Origin: Desmodus rotundus
Taxonomy: Eukaryota > Chordata > Mammalia > Chiroptera > Phyllostomidae
Length of the DNA stretch: 64,000 nucleotides
Assembly (NCBI RefSeq): GCF_022682495.2
Contig: NC_071392.1
Span: forward strand, 58,429,459-58,493,458
Direction of reading: 5' to 3'
The notes below the pieces were generated by a model, which saw only the letters and a list, made by a program, of their open reading frames with translations, was not told the origin of the DNA and made no database searches. A program made the translations under genes and the position numbers. Shown piece after piece: positions 45,661 to 58,012 of the stretch. Positions within the stretch are counted from its first letter, which is position 1, and every line of letters begins with the position of its first letter.

Positions 45661-47762
45661 TTCCATGAATTCCTTGCTATTCTATCAGAAGGAAATTCAA
45701 TCGCATAGAGTCAGTGGGCTGTGAGCTTCATGGGCATATGTACGTTCGAGAAACAGTTTTGTCCACAAGACACAGTAGTCAGTAGCTGCAGGAGATCTTC
45801 GGCCTCTGCTGTTTTCCCGGACAAAAGAGAGCGGCGAAAAGCCCACACTCGCAGCTCATTGTCCTGCGGAGGTCTGAAACTGCTATGCTCCTGTTCATTC
45901 ACTACGGATTGAAAATGATTTCAGAAGCATTTAGTTTAGGACACAACCCACAGCTCTGACATATCAGAAGATTTCTGTTTAAAGATAGAGTTAGGGTTAG
46001 GGCTAGCATTACGATTATGGAAAGGATAAGCTTTATCATGAGGGTAGGGGTAGGGATAGGGTTAGGGTTAGGGTTACGGATAGGGATAGGGTTAGGGTTA
46101 GGGTTAGGGTTAGGGTTAGGGATAGGTTTAGGGGTAGGGTTATGGATAGGGTTAGGGTTAGGGTTAGGGTTAGGGTTATCGTTAGGGATAGGTTTAGCAT
46201 TAGCGTTTGGGTTAATGTTACATATAGGTTTAGGGCTAGGGCTAAAGCTAGATGACGGCCACAGGTAGCGGACAGTGTGCCATAGAATATCCTGCATTTC
46301 ATAGGTGTCTTAGTCCTGTGCTTTCACGCAGTCCGTTGAGGACGAGAAAGTGATTCTGTAGATCGTTGCACTGAAACACAGCAAGGTAAAAATAACAGAG
46401 CAAGAGAGCTGATCATAAGTTCTGAAGAGGGTATGTGATATGGTACAAGGCACTCATTTCCAATTCAACTGCTATGAGCACATTGATCTAGTGCTGCGTT
46501 CATGCTTAAAGCCACTCTCAGGAACATGTTCATTCCCGAGTAACTTGGCAGCTTTCAAACCGTTCACTCCTGTGCTGTGTGAGAGAGTCACTCGGATAGA
46601 GTACGGGGACTGCTAGCTGCACGTGCATTTCCACGTTGCAAACACTGTATGGGCAAAGTGAGGTAGTAGGCGGTTGCCTCTCTTCTTCCCGGGGCTACGC
46701 TTTTCTGATGGAAAAAGTACCTAGGAGAAAACTCTACTGTGGAAGCTCATTCCGCTTCAAGGATCACAAAGTGCTATGCTAGCATTCCCTCCGTTGCTGA
46801 CGGGAGATCATTTCAGTAGCTCCTGCGCTATGACACGAGCCAGAGATGCTATATGGCAGCAAGGTTCCTGGACAGGATGCTCACAAGGGTACGTCCTATG
46901 TGACACACCGCTGCTTTCATCTCCTACTGAAATGAGAACATTGATAACACGTCCAATAGTGTTGATGGCTTTTGTTGAGAACACTTTTCGCACGACTTGG
47001 TATAATTGCTGAATGACGCAGGGGAGCGCAAAGTCTTCACTGCTGTATTCTCAGAGTGGAATGAATGGCCTGGTAGGCCCAGGAGGTACTTTTAGCTTCT
47101 TCCTCTTCGAATGCTTCACGAACGGTTGGAGTCCGAGGGACGTGGTATCGTCTCCATGGTTTCTTAGGCTACAGTCTTCTTCTCCCATCACATCCGCTAC
47201 GGAAATGACAACATTGAGAAGACGTTGAACACTGAGACGGCTTTGGAGAAAAACCCGCTTCCTACGAAATAGGTTGATTCCCGAGTGCGTTTGAGGAGCA
47301 AACAAATCTTCAGGAATGTATTATCTTCCACTGGGAGCCCCACAGGCTACTCTGACATTGACATTCCCTTAGGTCTTCCGAGACTTGGAGGCCAAGTCGC
47401 GTAGCATGGCCTAGCGGCCTTCCAACGTCCGCATACGCTTTGCTCGCAGAACGCGTAATTTGGCGAAAACAGTGGTAGCCAAGCTTACTCTGGGTCATAG
47501 TTGGCATAGTCCTGTGCTTCCGTTCACTCATTTGTTTTGGGCGACGTGATTCCACAAGTCTCTGGCTAGCAAAGTTACCGCCAAGGTGATCATACAGAAA
47601 ACCAATTGAAATGACGTTCCGAATCGGTGGCTTCTAGCGGCATCCCACACATTTCGCACTCTACTGAAACGAGTGCATTGACCTAGTGTTACCCGCTGGA
47701 GATGAAGTTTTCTAATAAGGGACTTGTATGAGACATCCTGAGTCCCTAGTTGTTTGGAAGCT
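45661..47762 (+). repeat. Satellite unit 23 (2,102 bp, ITS class Lc')
   Basis: First unit with ATTGATAACACG and GTGTTGATGG (near 46,941 and 46,969), alleles that then run through unit 30. Also GAACGGTTGG near 47,121 and AAGTCTCTGG near 47,557, both shared with unit 27. Confidence 0.97.
45991..46244 (+). repeat. Interstitial telomeric block, unit 23 (254 bp, class Lc')
   Basis: As class Lc except ATAGGT in place of ATAGGG just before the TTAGGG-GTAGGG pair (near 46,124). This variant is shared only with unit 27. Confidence 0.96.
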
Positions 47763-49799
47763 TTCCATGAATTCCTTGCTATTCTATCAGAAGGAAATTC
47801 AATCGCATAGAGTCAGTGGGCTGTGAGCTTCATGGGCATATGTACGTTCGAGAAACAGTTTTGTCCACAAGACACAGTAGTCAGTAGCTGCAGGAGATCT
47901 TCGGCCTCTGCTGTTTTCCCGGACAAAAGAGAGCGGCGAAAAGCCCACACTCGCAGCTCATTGTCCTGCGGAGGTCTGAAACTGCTATGCTCCTGTTCAC
48001 TCACTACGGATTGAAAATGATTTCAGAAGCATTTAGTTTAGGACACAACCCACAGCTGTGATATATCAGAAGATTTCTGTTTAAAGATAGAGTTAGGGTT
48101 AGGGCTAGCATTACGATTATGGAAAGGATAAGCTTTATCATGAGGGTAGGGATAGGGATAGGGTTAGGGTTAGGGTTAGGGTTATGGATAGGGTTAGGGT
48201 TAGGGTTAGGGTTAGCGTTAGGGATAGGTTTAGCATTAGCGTTTGGGTTAATGTTACATATAGGTTTAGGGCTAGGGCTAAAGCTAGATGACGGCCACAG
48301 GTAGAGGACAGTGTGCCATAGAATATCCTGCATTTCATAGGTGTCTTAGTCCTGTGCTTTCACGCAGTCCGTTGAGGACGAGAAAGTGATTCTGTAGATC
48401 GTTGCACTGAAACACAGCAAGGTAAAAATAACAGAGCAAGAGAGCTGATCATAAGTTCTGAAGAGGGTATGTGATATGGTACAAGGCACTCATTTCCAAT
48501 TCCACTGCTATGAGCACATTGATCTAGTGCTGCGTTCATGCTTAAAGCCACTTCTCAGGAACATGTTCATTCCCGAGTAACTTGGCAGCTTTCAAACCGT
48601 TCACTCCTGTGCTGTGTGAGAGAGTCACTCGGATAGAGTACGGGGACTGCTAGCTGCACGTGCATTTCCACGTTGCAAACACTGTATGGGCAAAGTGAGG
48701 TAGTAGGCGGTTGCCTCTCTTCTTCCCGGGGCTACGCTTTTCTGATGGAAAAAGTACCTAGGAGAAAACTCTACTGTGGAAGCTCATTCCGCTTCAAGGA
48801 TCACAAAGTGCTATGCTAGCATTCCCTCCGTTGCTGACGGGAGATCATTTCAGTAGCTCCTGCGCTATGACACGAGCCAGAGATGCTATATGGCAGCAAG
48901 GTTCCTGGACAGGATGCTCACAAGGGTACGTCCTATGTGACACACCGCTGCTTTCATCTCCTACTGAAATGAGAACATTGATAACACGTCCAATAGTGTT
49001 GATGGCTTTTGTTGAGAACACTTTTCGCACGACTTGGTATAATTGCTGAATGACGCAGGGGAGCGCAAAGTCTTCACTGCTGTATTCTCAGAGTGGAATG
49101 AATGGCCTGGTAGGCCCAGGAGGTACTTTTAGCTTCTTCCTCTTCGAATGCTTCACGAACGGGTGGAGTCCGAGGGACGTGGTATCGTCTCCATGGTTTC
49201 TTAGGCTACAGTCTTCTTCTCCCATCACATCCGCTACGGAAATGACAACATTGAGAAGACGTTGAACACTGAGACGGCTTTGGAGAAAAACCCGCTTCCT
49301 ACGAAATAGGTTGATTCCCGAGTGCGTTTGAGGAGCAAACAAATCTTCAGGAATGTATTATCTTCCACTGGGAGCCCCACAGGCTACTCTGACATTGACA
49401 TTCCCTTAGGTCTTCCGAGACTTGGAGGCCAAGTCGCGTAGCATGGCCTAGCGGCCTTCCAACGTCCGCATACGCTTTGCTCGCAGAACGCATAATTTGG
49501 CGAAAACAGTGGTAGCCAAGCTTACTCTGGGTCATAGTTGGCATAGTCCTGTGCTTCCGTTCACTCATTTGTTTTGGGCGACGTGATTCCACAAGTCTGT
49601 GGCTAGCAAAGTTACCGCCAAGGTGATCATACAGAAAACCAATTGAAATGACGTTCCGAATCGGTGGCTTCTAGCGGCATCCCACACATTTCGCACTCTA
49701 CTGAAACGAGTGCATTGACCTAGTGTTACCCGCTGGAGATGAAGTTTTCTAATAAGGGACTTGTATGAGACATCCTGAGTCCCTAGTTGTTTGGAAGCT
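47763..49799 (+). repeat. Satellite unit 24 (2,037 bp, ITS class S)
   Basis: TTCACTCAC, class S ITS, ATTGATAACACG, GAACGGGTGG, and AACGCATAATT near 49,488 (shared with unit 28). Confidence 0.97.
48093..48280 (+). repeat. Interstitial telomeric block, unit 24 (188 bp, class S)
   Basis: Same hexamer order as unit 4. Confidence 0.96.
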
Positions 49800-51836
49800 T
49801 TCCATGAATTCCTTGCTATTCTATCAGAAGGAAATTCAATCGCATAGAGTCAGTGGGCTGTGAGCTTCATGGGCATATGTACGTTCGAGAAACAGTTTTG
49901 TCCACAAGACAAAGTAGTCAGTAGCTGCAGGAGATCTTCGGCCTCTGCTGATTTCCCGGACAAAAGAGAGCGGCGAAAAGCCCACACTCGCAGCTCATTG
50001 TCCTGCGGAGGTCTGAAACTGCTATGCTCCTGTTCACTCACTACGGATTGAAAATGATTTCAGAAGCATTTAGTTTAGGACACAACCCACAGCTGTGATA
50101 TATCAGAAGATTTCTGTTTAAAGATAGAGTTAGGGTTAGGGCTAGCATTACGATTATGGAAAGGATAAGCTTTGTCATGAGGGTAGGGATAGGGATAGGG
50201 TTAGGGTTAGGGTTAGGGTTATGGATAGGGTTAGGGTTAGGGTTAGGGTTAGCGTTAGGGATAGGTTTAGCATTAGCGTTTGGGTTAATGTTACATATAG
50301 GTTTAGGGCTAGGGCTAAAGCTAGATGACGGCCACAGGTAGAGGACAGTGTGCCATAGAATATCCTGCATTTCATAGGTGTCTTAGTCCTGTGCTTTCAC
50401 GCAGTCCGTTGAGGACGAGAAAGTGATTCTGTAGATCGTTGCACTGAAACACAGCAAGGTAAAAATAACAGAGCAAGAGAGCTGATCATAAGTTCTGAAG
50501 AGGGTATGTGATATGGTACAAGGCACTCATTTCCAATTCCACTGCTATGAGCACATTGATCTAGTGCTGCGTTCATGCTTAAAGCCACTTCTCAGGAACA
50601 TGTTCATTCCCGAGTAACTTGGCAGCTTTCAAACCGTTCACTCCTGTGCTGTGTGAGAGAGTCACTCGGATAGAGTACGGGGACTGCTAGCTGCACGTGC
50701 ATTTCCACGTTGCAAACACTGTATGGGCAAAGTGAGGTAGTAGGCGGTTGCCTCTCTTCTTCCCGGGGCTACGCTTTTCTGATGGAAAAAGTACCTAGGA
50801 GAAAACTCTACTGTGGAAGCTCATTCCGCTTCAAGGATCACAAAGTGCTATGCTAGCATTCCCTCCGTTGCTGACGGGAGATCATTTCAGTAGCTCCTGC
50901 GCTATGACACGAGCCAGAGATGCTATATGGCAGCAAGGTTCCTGGACAGGATGCTCACAAGGGTACGTCCTATGTGACACACCGCTGCTTTCATCTCCTA
51001 CTGAAATGAGAACATTGATAACACGTCCAATAGTGTTGATGGCTTTTGTTGAGAACACTTTTCGCACGACTTGGTATAATTGCTGAATGACGCAGGGGAG
51101 CGCAAAGTCTTCACTGCTGTATTCTCAGAGTGGAATGAATGGCCTGGTAGGCCCAGGAGGTACTTTTAGCTTCTTCCTCTTCGAATGCTTCACGAACGGT
51201 TGGAGTCCGAGGGACGTGGTATCGTCTCCATGGTTTCTTAGGCTACAGTCTTCTTCTCCCATCACATCCGCTACGGAAATGACAACATTGAGAAGACGTT
51301 GAACACTGAGACGGCTTTGGAGAAAAACCCGCTTCCTACGAAATAGGTTGATTCCCGAGTGCGTTTGAGGAGCAAACAAATCTTCAGGAATGTATTATCT
51401 TCCACTGGGAGCCCCACAGGCTACTCTGACATTGACATTCCCTTAGGTCTTCCGAGACTTGGAGGCCAAGTCGCGTAGCATGGCCTAGCGGCCTTCCAAC
51501 GTCCGCATACGCTTTGCTCGCAGAACGCGTAATTTGGCGAAAACAGTGGTAGCCAAGCTTACTCTGGGTCATAGTTGGCATAGTCCTGTGCTTCCGTTCA
51601 CTCATTTGTTTTGGGCGACGTGATTCCACAAGTCTGTGGCTAGCAAAGTTACCGCCAAGGTGATCATACAGAAAACCAATTGAAATGACGTTCCGAATCG
51701 GTGGCTTCTAGCGGCATCCCACACATTTCGCACTCTACTGAAACGAGTGCATTGACCTAGTGTTACCCGCTGGAGATGAAGTTTTCTAATAAGGGACTTG
51801 TATGAGACATCCTGAGTCCCTAGTTGTTTGGAAGCT
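49800..51836 (+). repeat. Satellite unit 25 (2,037 bp, ITS class S)
   Basis: Carries GACAAAGTAG near 49,908, GCTGATTTCC near 49,947 and TTTGTCATGAG near 50,171, all shared only with unit 29 at +8,213. GAACGGTTGG recurs here as in unit 23. Confidence 0.97.
50130..50317 (+). repeat. Interstitial telomeric block, unit 25 (188 bp, class S)
   Basis: Class S core. A TTATCA-to-TTGTCA change sits in the decayed left edge. Confidence 0.96.
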
Positions 51837-53873
51837 TTCCATGAATTCCTTGCTATTCTATCAGAAGGAAATTCAATCGCATAGAGTCAGTGGGCTGTGA
51901 GCTTCATGGGCATATGTACGTTCGAGAAACAGTTTTGTCCACAAGACACAGTAGTCAGTAGCTGCAGGAGATCTTCGGCCTCTGCTGTTTTCCCGGACAA
52001 AAGAGAGCGGCGAAAAGCCCACACTCGCAGCTCATTGTCCTGCGGAGGTCTGAAACTGCTATGCTCCTGTTCACTCACTACGGATTGAAAATGATTTCAG
52101 AAGCATTTAGTTTAGGACACAACCCACAGCTGTGATATATCAGAAGATTTCTGTTTAAAGATAGAGTTAGGGTTAGGGCTAGCATTACGATTATGGAAAG
52201 GATAAGCTTTATCATGAGGGTAGGGATAGGGATAGGGTTAGGGTTAGGGTTAGGGTTATGGATAGGGTTAGGGTTAGGGTTAGGGTTAGCGTTAGGGATA
52301 GGTTTAGCATTAGCGTTTGGGTTAATGTTACATATAGGTTTAGGGCTAGGGCTAAAGCTAGATGACGGCCACAGGTAGAGGACAGTGTGCCATAGAATAT
52401 CCTGCATTTCATAGGTGTCTTAGTCCTGTGCTTTCACGCAGTCCGTTGAGGACGAGAAAGTGATTCTGTAGATCGTTGCACTGAAACACAGCAAGGTAAA
52501 AATAACAGAGCAAGAGAGCTGATCATAAGTTCTGAAGAGGGTATGTGATATGGTACAAGGCACTCATTTCCAATTCCACTGCTATGAGCACATTGATCTA
52601 GTGCTGCGTTCATGCTTAAAGCCACTTCTCAGGAACATGTTCATTCCCGAGTAACTTGGCAGCTTTCAAACCGTTCACTCCTGTGCTGTGTGAGAGAGTC
52701 ACTCGGATAGAGTACGGGGACTGCTAGCTGCACGTGCATTTCCACGTTGCAAACACTGTATGGGCAAAGTGAGGTAGTAGGCGGTTGCCTCTCTTCTTCC
52801 CGGGGCTACGCTTTTCTGATGGAAAAAGTACCTAGGAGAAAACTCTACTGTGGAAGCTCATTCCGCTTCAAGGATCACAAAGTGCTATGCTAGCATTCCC
52901 TCCGTTGCTGACGGGAGATCATTTCAGTAGCTCCTGCGCTATGACACGAGCCAGAGATGCTATATGGCAGCAAGGTTCCTGGACAGGATGCTCACAAGGG
53001 TACGTCCTATGTGACACACCGCTGCTTTCATCTCCTACTGAAATGAGAACATTGATAACACGTCCAATAGTGTTGATGGCTTTTGTTGAGAACACTTTTC
53101 GCACGACTTGGTATAATTGCTGAATGACGCAGGGGAGCGCAAAGTCTTCACTGCTGTATTCTCAGAGTGGAATGAATGGCCTGGTAGGCCCAGGAGGTAC
53201 TTTTAGCTTCTTCCTCTTCGAATGCTTCACGAACGGGTGGAGTCCGAGGGACGTGGTATCGTCTCCATGGTTTCTTAGGCTACAGTCTTCTTCTCCCATC
53301 ACATCCGCTACGGAAATGACAACATTGAGAAGACGTTGAACACTGAGACGGCTTTGGAGAAAAACCCGCTTCCTACGAAATAGGTTGATTCCCGAGTGCG
53401 TTTGAGGAGCAAACAAATCTTCAGGAATGTATTATCTTCCACTGGGAGCCCCACAGGCTACTCTGACATTGACATTCCCTTAGGTCTTCCGAGACGTGGA
53501 GGCCAAGTCGCGTAGCATGGCCTAGCGGCCTTCCAACGTCCGCATACGCTTTGCTCGCAGAACGCGTAATTTGGCGAAAACAGTGGTAGCCAAGCTTACT
53601 CTGGGTCATAGTTGGCATAGTCCTGTGCTTCCGTTCACTCATTTGTTTTGGGCAACGTGATTCCACAAGTCTGTGGCTAGCAAAGTTACCGCCAAGGTGA
53701 TCCTACAGAAAACCAATTGAAATGACGTTCCGAATCGGTGGCTTCTAGCGGCATCCCACACATTTCGCACTCTACTGAAACGAGTGCATTGACCTAGTGT
53801 TACCCGCTGGAGATGAAGTTTTCTAATAAGGGACTTGTATGAGACATCCTGAGTCCCTAGTTGTTTGGAAGCT
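51837..53873 (+). repeat. Satellite unit 26 (2,037 bp, ITS class S, junction unit)
   Basis: Short-class unit whose right end switches from unit 30-like (GAGACGTGG at 53,491) to unit 22-like (CTCTGGGTC, GGGCAACGTG, GTGATCCTACAG near 53,698). Confidence 0.96.
52167..52354 (+). repeat. Interstitial telomeric block, unit 26 (188 bp, class S)
   Basis: Same hexamer order as unit 4. Confidence 0.96.
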
Positions 53874-55975
53874 TTCCATGAATTCCTTGCTATTCTATCA
53901 GAAGGAAATTCAATCGCATAGAGTCAGTGGGCTGTGAGCTTCATGGGCATATGTACGTTCGAGAAACAGTTTTGTCCACAAGACACAGTAGTCAGTAGCT
54001 GCAGGAGATCTTCGGCCTCTGCTGTTTTCCCGGACAAAAGAGAGCGGCGAAAAGCCCACACTCGCAGCTCATTGTCCTGCGGAGGTCTGAAACTGCTATG
54101 CTCCTGTTCATTCACTACGGATTGAAAATGATTTCAGAAGCATTTAGTTTAGGACACAACCCACAGCTCTGACATATCAGAAGATTTCTGTTTAAAGATA
54201 GAGTTAGGGTTAGGGCTAGCATTACGATTATGGAAAGGATAAGCTTTATCATGAGGGTAGGGGTAGGGATAGGGTTAGGGTTAGGGTTACGGATAGGGAT
54301 AGGGTTAGGGTTAGGGTTAGGGTTAGGGTTAGGGATAGGTTTAGGGGTAGGGTTATGGATAGGGTTAGGGTTAGGGTTAGGGTTAGGGTTATCGTTAGGG
54401 ATAGGTTTAGCATTAGCGTTTGGGTTAATGTTACATATAGGTTTAGGGCTAGGGCTAAAGCTAGATGACGGCCACAGGTAGCGGACAGTGTGCCATAGAA
54501 TATCCTGCATTTCATAGGTGTCTTAGTCCTGTGCTTTCACGCAGTCCGTTGAGGACGAGAAAGTGATTCTGTAGATCGTTGCACTGAAACACAGCAAGGT
54601 AAAAATAACAGAGCAAGAGAGCTGATCATAAGTTCTGAAGAGGGTATGTGATATGGTACAAGGCACTCATTTCCAATTCAACTGCTATGAGCACATTGAT
54701 CTAGTGCTGCGTTCATGCTTAAAGCCACTCTCAGGAACATGTTCATTCCCGAGTAACTTGGCAGCTTTCAAACCGTTCACTCCTGTGCTGTGTGAGAGAG
54801 TCACTCGGATAGAGTACGGGGACTGCTAGCTGCACGTGCATTTCCACGTTGCAAACACTGTATGGGCAAAGTGAGGTAGTAGGCGGTTGCCTCTCTTCTT
54901 CCCGGGGCTACGCTTTTCTGATGGAAAAAGTACCTAGGAGAAAACTCTACTGTGGAAGCTCATTCCGCTTCAAGGATCACAAAGTGCTATGCTAGCATTC
55001 CCTCCGTTGCTGACGGGAGATCATTTCAGTAGCTCCTGCGCTATGACACGAGCCAGAGATGCTATATGGCAGCAAGGTTCCTGGACAGGATGCTCACAAG
55101 GGTACGTCCTATGTGACACACCGCTGCTTTCATCTCCTACTGAAATGAGAACATTGATAACACGTCCAATAGTGTTGATGGCTTTTGTTGAGAACACTTT
55201 TCGCACGACTTGGTATAATTGCTGAATGACGCAGGGGAGCGCAAAGTCTTCACTGCTGTATTCTCAGAGTGGAATGAATGGCCTGGTAGGCCCAGGAGGT
55301 ACTTTTAGCTTCTTCCTCTTCGAATGCTTCACGAACGGTTGGAGTCCGAGGGACGTGGTATCGTCTCCATGGTTTCTTAGGCTACAGTCTTCTTCTCCCA
55401 TCACATCCGCTACGGAAATGACAACATTGAGAAGACGTTGAACACTGAGACGGCTTTGGAGAAAAACCCGCTTCCTACGAAATAGGTTGATTCCCGAGTG
55501 CGTTTGAGGAGCAAACAAATCTTCAGGAATGTATTATCTTCCACTGGGAGCCCCACAGGCTACTCTGACATTGACATTCCCTTAGGTCTTCCGAGACTTG
55601 GAGGCCAAGTCGCGTAGCATGGCCTAGCGGCCTTCCAACGTCCGCATACGCTTTGCTCGCAGAACGCGTAGTTTGGCGAAAACAGTGGTAGCCAAGCTTA
55701 CTCTGGGTCATAGTTGGCATAGTCCTGTGCTTCCGTTCACTCATTTGTTTTGGGCGACGTGATTCCACAAGTCTCTGGCTAGCAAAGTTACCGCCAAGGT
55801 GATCATACAGAAAACCAATTGAAATGACGTTCCGAATCGGTGGCTTCTAGCGGCATCCCACACATTTCGCACTCTACTGAAACGAGTGCATTGACCTAGT
55901 GTTACCCGCTGGAGATGAAGTTTTCTAATAAGGGACTTGTATGAGACATCCTGAGTCCCTAGTTGTTTGGAAGCT
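53874..55975 (+). repeat. Satellite unit 27 (2,102 bp, ITS class Lc')
   Basis: Duplicate of unit 23 at +8,213, including GAACGGTTGG and AAGTCTCTGG. It has the private CGCGTAGTTTGG (G at 55671). Confidence 0.97.
54204..54457 (+). repeat. Interstitial telomeric block, unit 27 (254 bp, class Lc')
   Basis: Same hexamer order as unit 23, including ATAGGT. Confidence 0.96.
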
Positions 55976-58012
55976 TTCCATGAATTCCTTGCTATTCTAT
56001 CAGAAGGAAATTCAATCGCATAGAGTCAGTGGGCTGTGAGCTTCATGGGCATATGTACGTTCGAGAAACAGTTTTGTCCACAAGACACAGTAGTCAGTAG
56101 CTGCAGGAGATCTTCGGCCTCTGCTGTTTTCCCGGACAAAAGAGAGCGGCGAAAAGCCCACACTCGCAGCTCATTGTCCTGCGGAGGTCTGAAACTGCTA
56201 TGCTCCTGTTCACTCACTACGGATTGAAAATGATTTCAGAAGCATTTAGTTTAGGACACAACCCACAGCTGTGATATATCAGAAGATTTCTGTTTAAAGA
56301 TAGAGTTAGGGTTAGGGCTAGCATTACGATTATGGAAAGGATAAGCTTTATCATGAGGGTAGGGATAGGGATAGGGTTAGGGTTAGGGTTAGGGTTATGG
56401 ATAGGGTTAGGGTTAGGGTTAGGGTTAGCGTTAGGGATAGGTTTAGCATTAGCGTTTGGGTTAATGTTACATATAGGTTTAGGGCTAGGGCTAAAGCTAG
56501 ATGACGGCCACAGGTAGAGGACAGTGTGCCATAGAATATCCTGCATTTCATAGGTGTCTTAGTCCTGTGCTTTCACGCAGTCCGTTGAGGACGAGAAAGT
56601 GATTCTGTAGATCGTTGCACTGAAACACAGCAAGGTAAAAATAACAGAGCAAGAGAGCTGATCATAAGTTCTGAAGAGGGTATGTGATATGGTACAAGGC
56701 ACTCATTTCCAATTCCACTGCTATGAGCACATTGATCTAGTGCTGCGTTCATGCTTAAAGCCACTTCTCAGGAACATGTTCATTCCCGAGTAACTTGGCA
56801 GCTTTCAAACCGTTCACTCCTGTGCTGTGTGAGAGAGTCACTCGGATAGAGTACGGGGACTGCTAGCTGCACGTGCATTTCCACGTTGCAAACACTGTAT
56901 GGGCAAAGTGAGGTAGTAGGCGGTTGCCTCTCTTCTTCCCGGGGCTACGCTTTTCTGATGGAAAAAGTACCTAGGAGAAAACTCTACTGTGGAAGCTCAT
57001 TCCGCTTCAAGGATCACAAAGTGCTATGCTAGCATTCCCTCCGTTGCTGACGGGAGATCATTTCAGTAGCTCCTGCGCTATGACACGAGCCAGAGATGCT
57101 ATATGGCAGCAAGGTTCCTGGACAGGATGCTCACAAGGGTACGTCCTATGTGACACACCGCTGCTTTCATCTCCTACTGAAATGAGAACATTGATAACAC
57201 GTCCAATAGTGTTGATGGCTTTTGTTGAGAACACTTTTCGCACGACTTGGTATAATTGCTGAATGACGCAGGGGAGCGCAAAGTCTTCACTGCTGTATTC
57301 TCAGAGTGGAATGAATGGCCTGGTAGGCCCAGGAGGTACTTTTAGCTTCTTCCTCTTCGAATGCTTCACGAACGGGTGGAGTCCGAGGGACGTGGTATCG
57401 TCTCCATGGTTTCTTAGGCTACAGTCTTCTTCTCCCATCACATCCGCTACGGAAATGACAACATTGAGAAGACGTTGAACACTGAGACGGCTTTGGAGAA
57501 AAACCCGCTTCCTACGAAATAGGTTGATTCCCGAGTGCGTTTGAGGAGCAAACAAATCTTCAGGAATGTATTATCTTCCACTGGGAGCCCCACAGGCTAC
57601 TCTGACATTGACATTCCCTTAGGTCTTCCGAGACTTGGAGGCCAAGTCGCGTAGCATGGCCTAGCGGCCTTCCAACGTCCGCATACGCTTTGCTCGCAGA
57701 ACGCATAATTTGGCGAAAACAGTGGTAGCCAAGCTTACTCTGGGTCATAGTTGGCATAGTCCTGTGCTTCCGTTCACTCATTTGTTTTGGGCGACGTGAT
57801 TCCACAAGTCTGTGGCTAGCAAAGTTACCGCCAAGGTGATCATACAGAAAACCAATTGAAATGACGTTCCGAATCGGTGGCTTCTAGCGGCATCCCACAC
57901 ATTTCGCACTCTACTGAAACGAGTGCATTGACCTAGTGTTACCCGCTGGAGATGAAGTTTTCTAATAAGGGACTTGTATGAGACATCCTGAGTCCCTAGT
58001 TGTTTGGAAGCT
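55976..58012 (+). repeat. Satellite unit 28 (2,037 bp, ITS class S)
   Basis: Duplicate of unit 24 at +8,213, with AACGCATAATT near 57,701. Confidence 0.97.
56306..56493 (+). repeat. Interstitial telomeric block, unit 28 (188 bp, class S)
   Basis: Same hexamer order as unit 4. Confidence 0.96.

Larger units (their letters stand above)
45337..53549 (+). repeat. Higher-order repeat B, copy 1 (8,213 bp, four units)
   Basis: From the right end of unit 22 to the right end of unit 26. Units 23-26 correspond to units 27-30 at a constant offset of 8,213 bp, including the rare changes of unit 25. The one mismatch I found by eye is 47458 A versus 55671 G. The junction lies between 53,497 (GAGACGTGG, shared with unit 30) and 53,603 (CTCTGGGTC, unlike unit 30), so edges are ±55 bp. 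Confidence 0.92.
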